A DNA stretch of 17,981 bases, taken from contig DASSIS010000117.1 in NCBI GenBank assembly GCA_035691665.1, positions 1-17,981 on the forward strand. Direction: 5' to 3'. This document shows positions 17,466 to 17,981 of this stretch, piece by piece (position 1 is the first letter of the stretch; every line of letters starts with the position of its first letter). The notes below the pieces were generated by a model, which was not told where the DNA came from, did no database searches, and was given only the letters and a program-made list of their open reading frames with translations. Position numbers and translations under genes: made by a program. The DNA comes from DASUBN01 sp035691665 (lineage in GTDB: Bacteria > Pseudomonadota > Gammaproteobacteria > Natronospirales > REEB76).

Positions 17466-17981
17466 TCATGGGAGCGCCGGCAGGGGCGCCAGCAACAGGT
17501 TGATGAGCACGTTCATGATGGGCCAGAGCAGCATGCCGAGGATGCCGGTCGCCATCAGGGCGAACACGATGAACAGGCCATAGGGCTCGATGCGATACAT
17601 CACACGTGCGCCCTCGGGCGGCAAGATGCCCGTGAGCACACGGCTGCCGTCCAGGGGCGGCAGCGGGAACAGGTTGAGCACGCCCAGCACCACGTTCGCC
17701 ACCACCCCGAACTGCCCCATGTAATAGAACGGCGTTATCCAGGGCAGCTGCGGCGAGAGCGCGGCCGCGACCCAGGCGATGGCCACCCAGGCGAGCGCCA
17801 TGAGCAGGTTGGAGGCGGGGCCGGCCGCCGCCACCCAGGCCATGCCGGTACGGGGCTTGGCGAAGTTCTGGGGAGTGATGGGCACGGGCTTGGCCCAACC
17901 GAACAGGAAGGGGCTATGCAGCATTATCAGCAGCCCCGGTATGAGCAGCGTGCCGATGGGGTCTATGTGCTTGATGGGGTT
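17466..17981 (-). CDS. Site-2 protease-family (M50) membrane metalloprotease, C-terminal part
   Basis: The 171 visible residues run off the right edge, so the N-terminus with the HExxH zinc motif is not seen. NPIKHIDPIGTLLIPG near the left end, then multiple hydrophobic segments, AAAGPASNLLMALAW, and NLFPLPPLDGSRVL containing the conserved aspartate of the second zinc motif (LDG), match the small YwhC/Rv-type site-2 protease family, integral membrane proteins of about 220 residues. In related gammaproteobacteria this gene precedes trpS-scpA-scpB, with a Sua5/YrdC-type gene usually just upstream; that would lie outside. Its stop (17468-17466) overlaps an ATG that begins a five-codon ORF leading to trpS. 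The natural substrate is unknown. Confidence 0.88.
   Translation of the reverse strand, partial: NPIKHIDPIGTLLIPGLLIMLHSPFLFGWAKPVPITPQNFAKPRTGMAWVAAAGPASNLLMALAWVAIAWVAAALSPQLPWITPFYYMGQFGVVANVVLGVLNLFPLPPLDGSRVLTGILPPEGARVMYRIEPYGLFIVFALMATGILGMLLWPIMNVLINLLLAPLPALP

Overview
The window looks like ordinary chromosomal housekeeping DNA from a GC-rich gammaproteobacterium that is not an enteric. Three things point there: UbiG (aerobic ubiquinone synthesis); the gene order gyrA-serC-hisC-aroA-cmk-rpsA; and the group MTA-deaminase-like hydrolase, ubiG, MupP-like phosphatase and YciK-like SDR, which from memory matches the Pseudomonas gyrA-downstream neighbourhood. I cannot place it to genus. 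I see no phage, transposon, CRISPR array, tRNA or rRNA.

Layout. (1) Positions 1-7407, minus strand: gyrA, serC, hisC, aroA, cmk and then the 5' part of rpsA, which leaves the window. The genes overlap or lie 4 bp apart up to cmk; 122 bp then separate cmk from rpsA and hold two leader hairpins, with a possible rpsA promoter further up inside cmk. Compared with Pseudomonas, pheA and tyrA are absent here and mtnA is absent beyond gyrA. (2) 7408-7739: a 332-bp divergent intergenic region with regulatory-looking hairpins and a palindrome but no gene. (3) 7740-13272, plus strand: a tight six-gene series of MTA/SAH deaminase-like amidohydrolase, ubiG, MupP/Gph-type phosphatase, rmuC, a squalene/phytoene-synthase-fold protein lacking recognisable catalytic motifs, and a YciK-type SDR. 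(4) 13282-17981, minus strand: a site-2-protease-like M50 peptidase (entering from the right edge), trpS, scpA, scpB, rluB, then a small exported protein with a TonB-C-terminal-like domain.

Functionally, group 1 joins DNA topology (GyrA), serine/PLP and aromatic amino-acid steps (SerC, HisC, AroA), CMP recycling and ribosomal protein S1. Group 3 mixes SAM-cycle by-product salvage (MTA/SAH), a SAM-dependent quinone methyltransferase, probable peptidoglycan recycling and DNA maintenance. Group 4 joins tryptophan tRNA charging, the ScpAB condensin partners and 23S rRNA modification.

I found no convincing undescribed system. The points most worth a second look are: valine at the GyrA quinolone position 83; a C-x21-C-x6-C-x2-C motif in TrpRS that suggests a [4Fe-4S] cluster; class-II-like motifs in AroA; the catalytically degenerate prenyl-synthase-fold protein; the loss of pheA/tyrA/mtnA from an otherwise conserved neighbourhood; unusual translational junctions at serC and trpS; and a possible promoter plus two hairpins ahead of rpsA.
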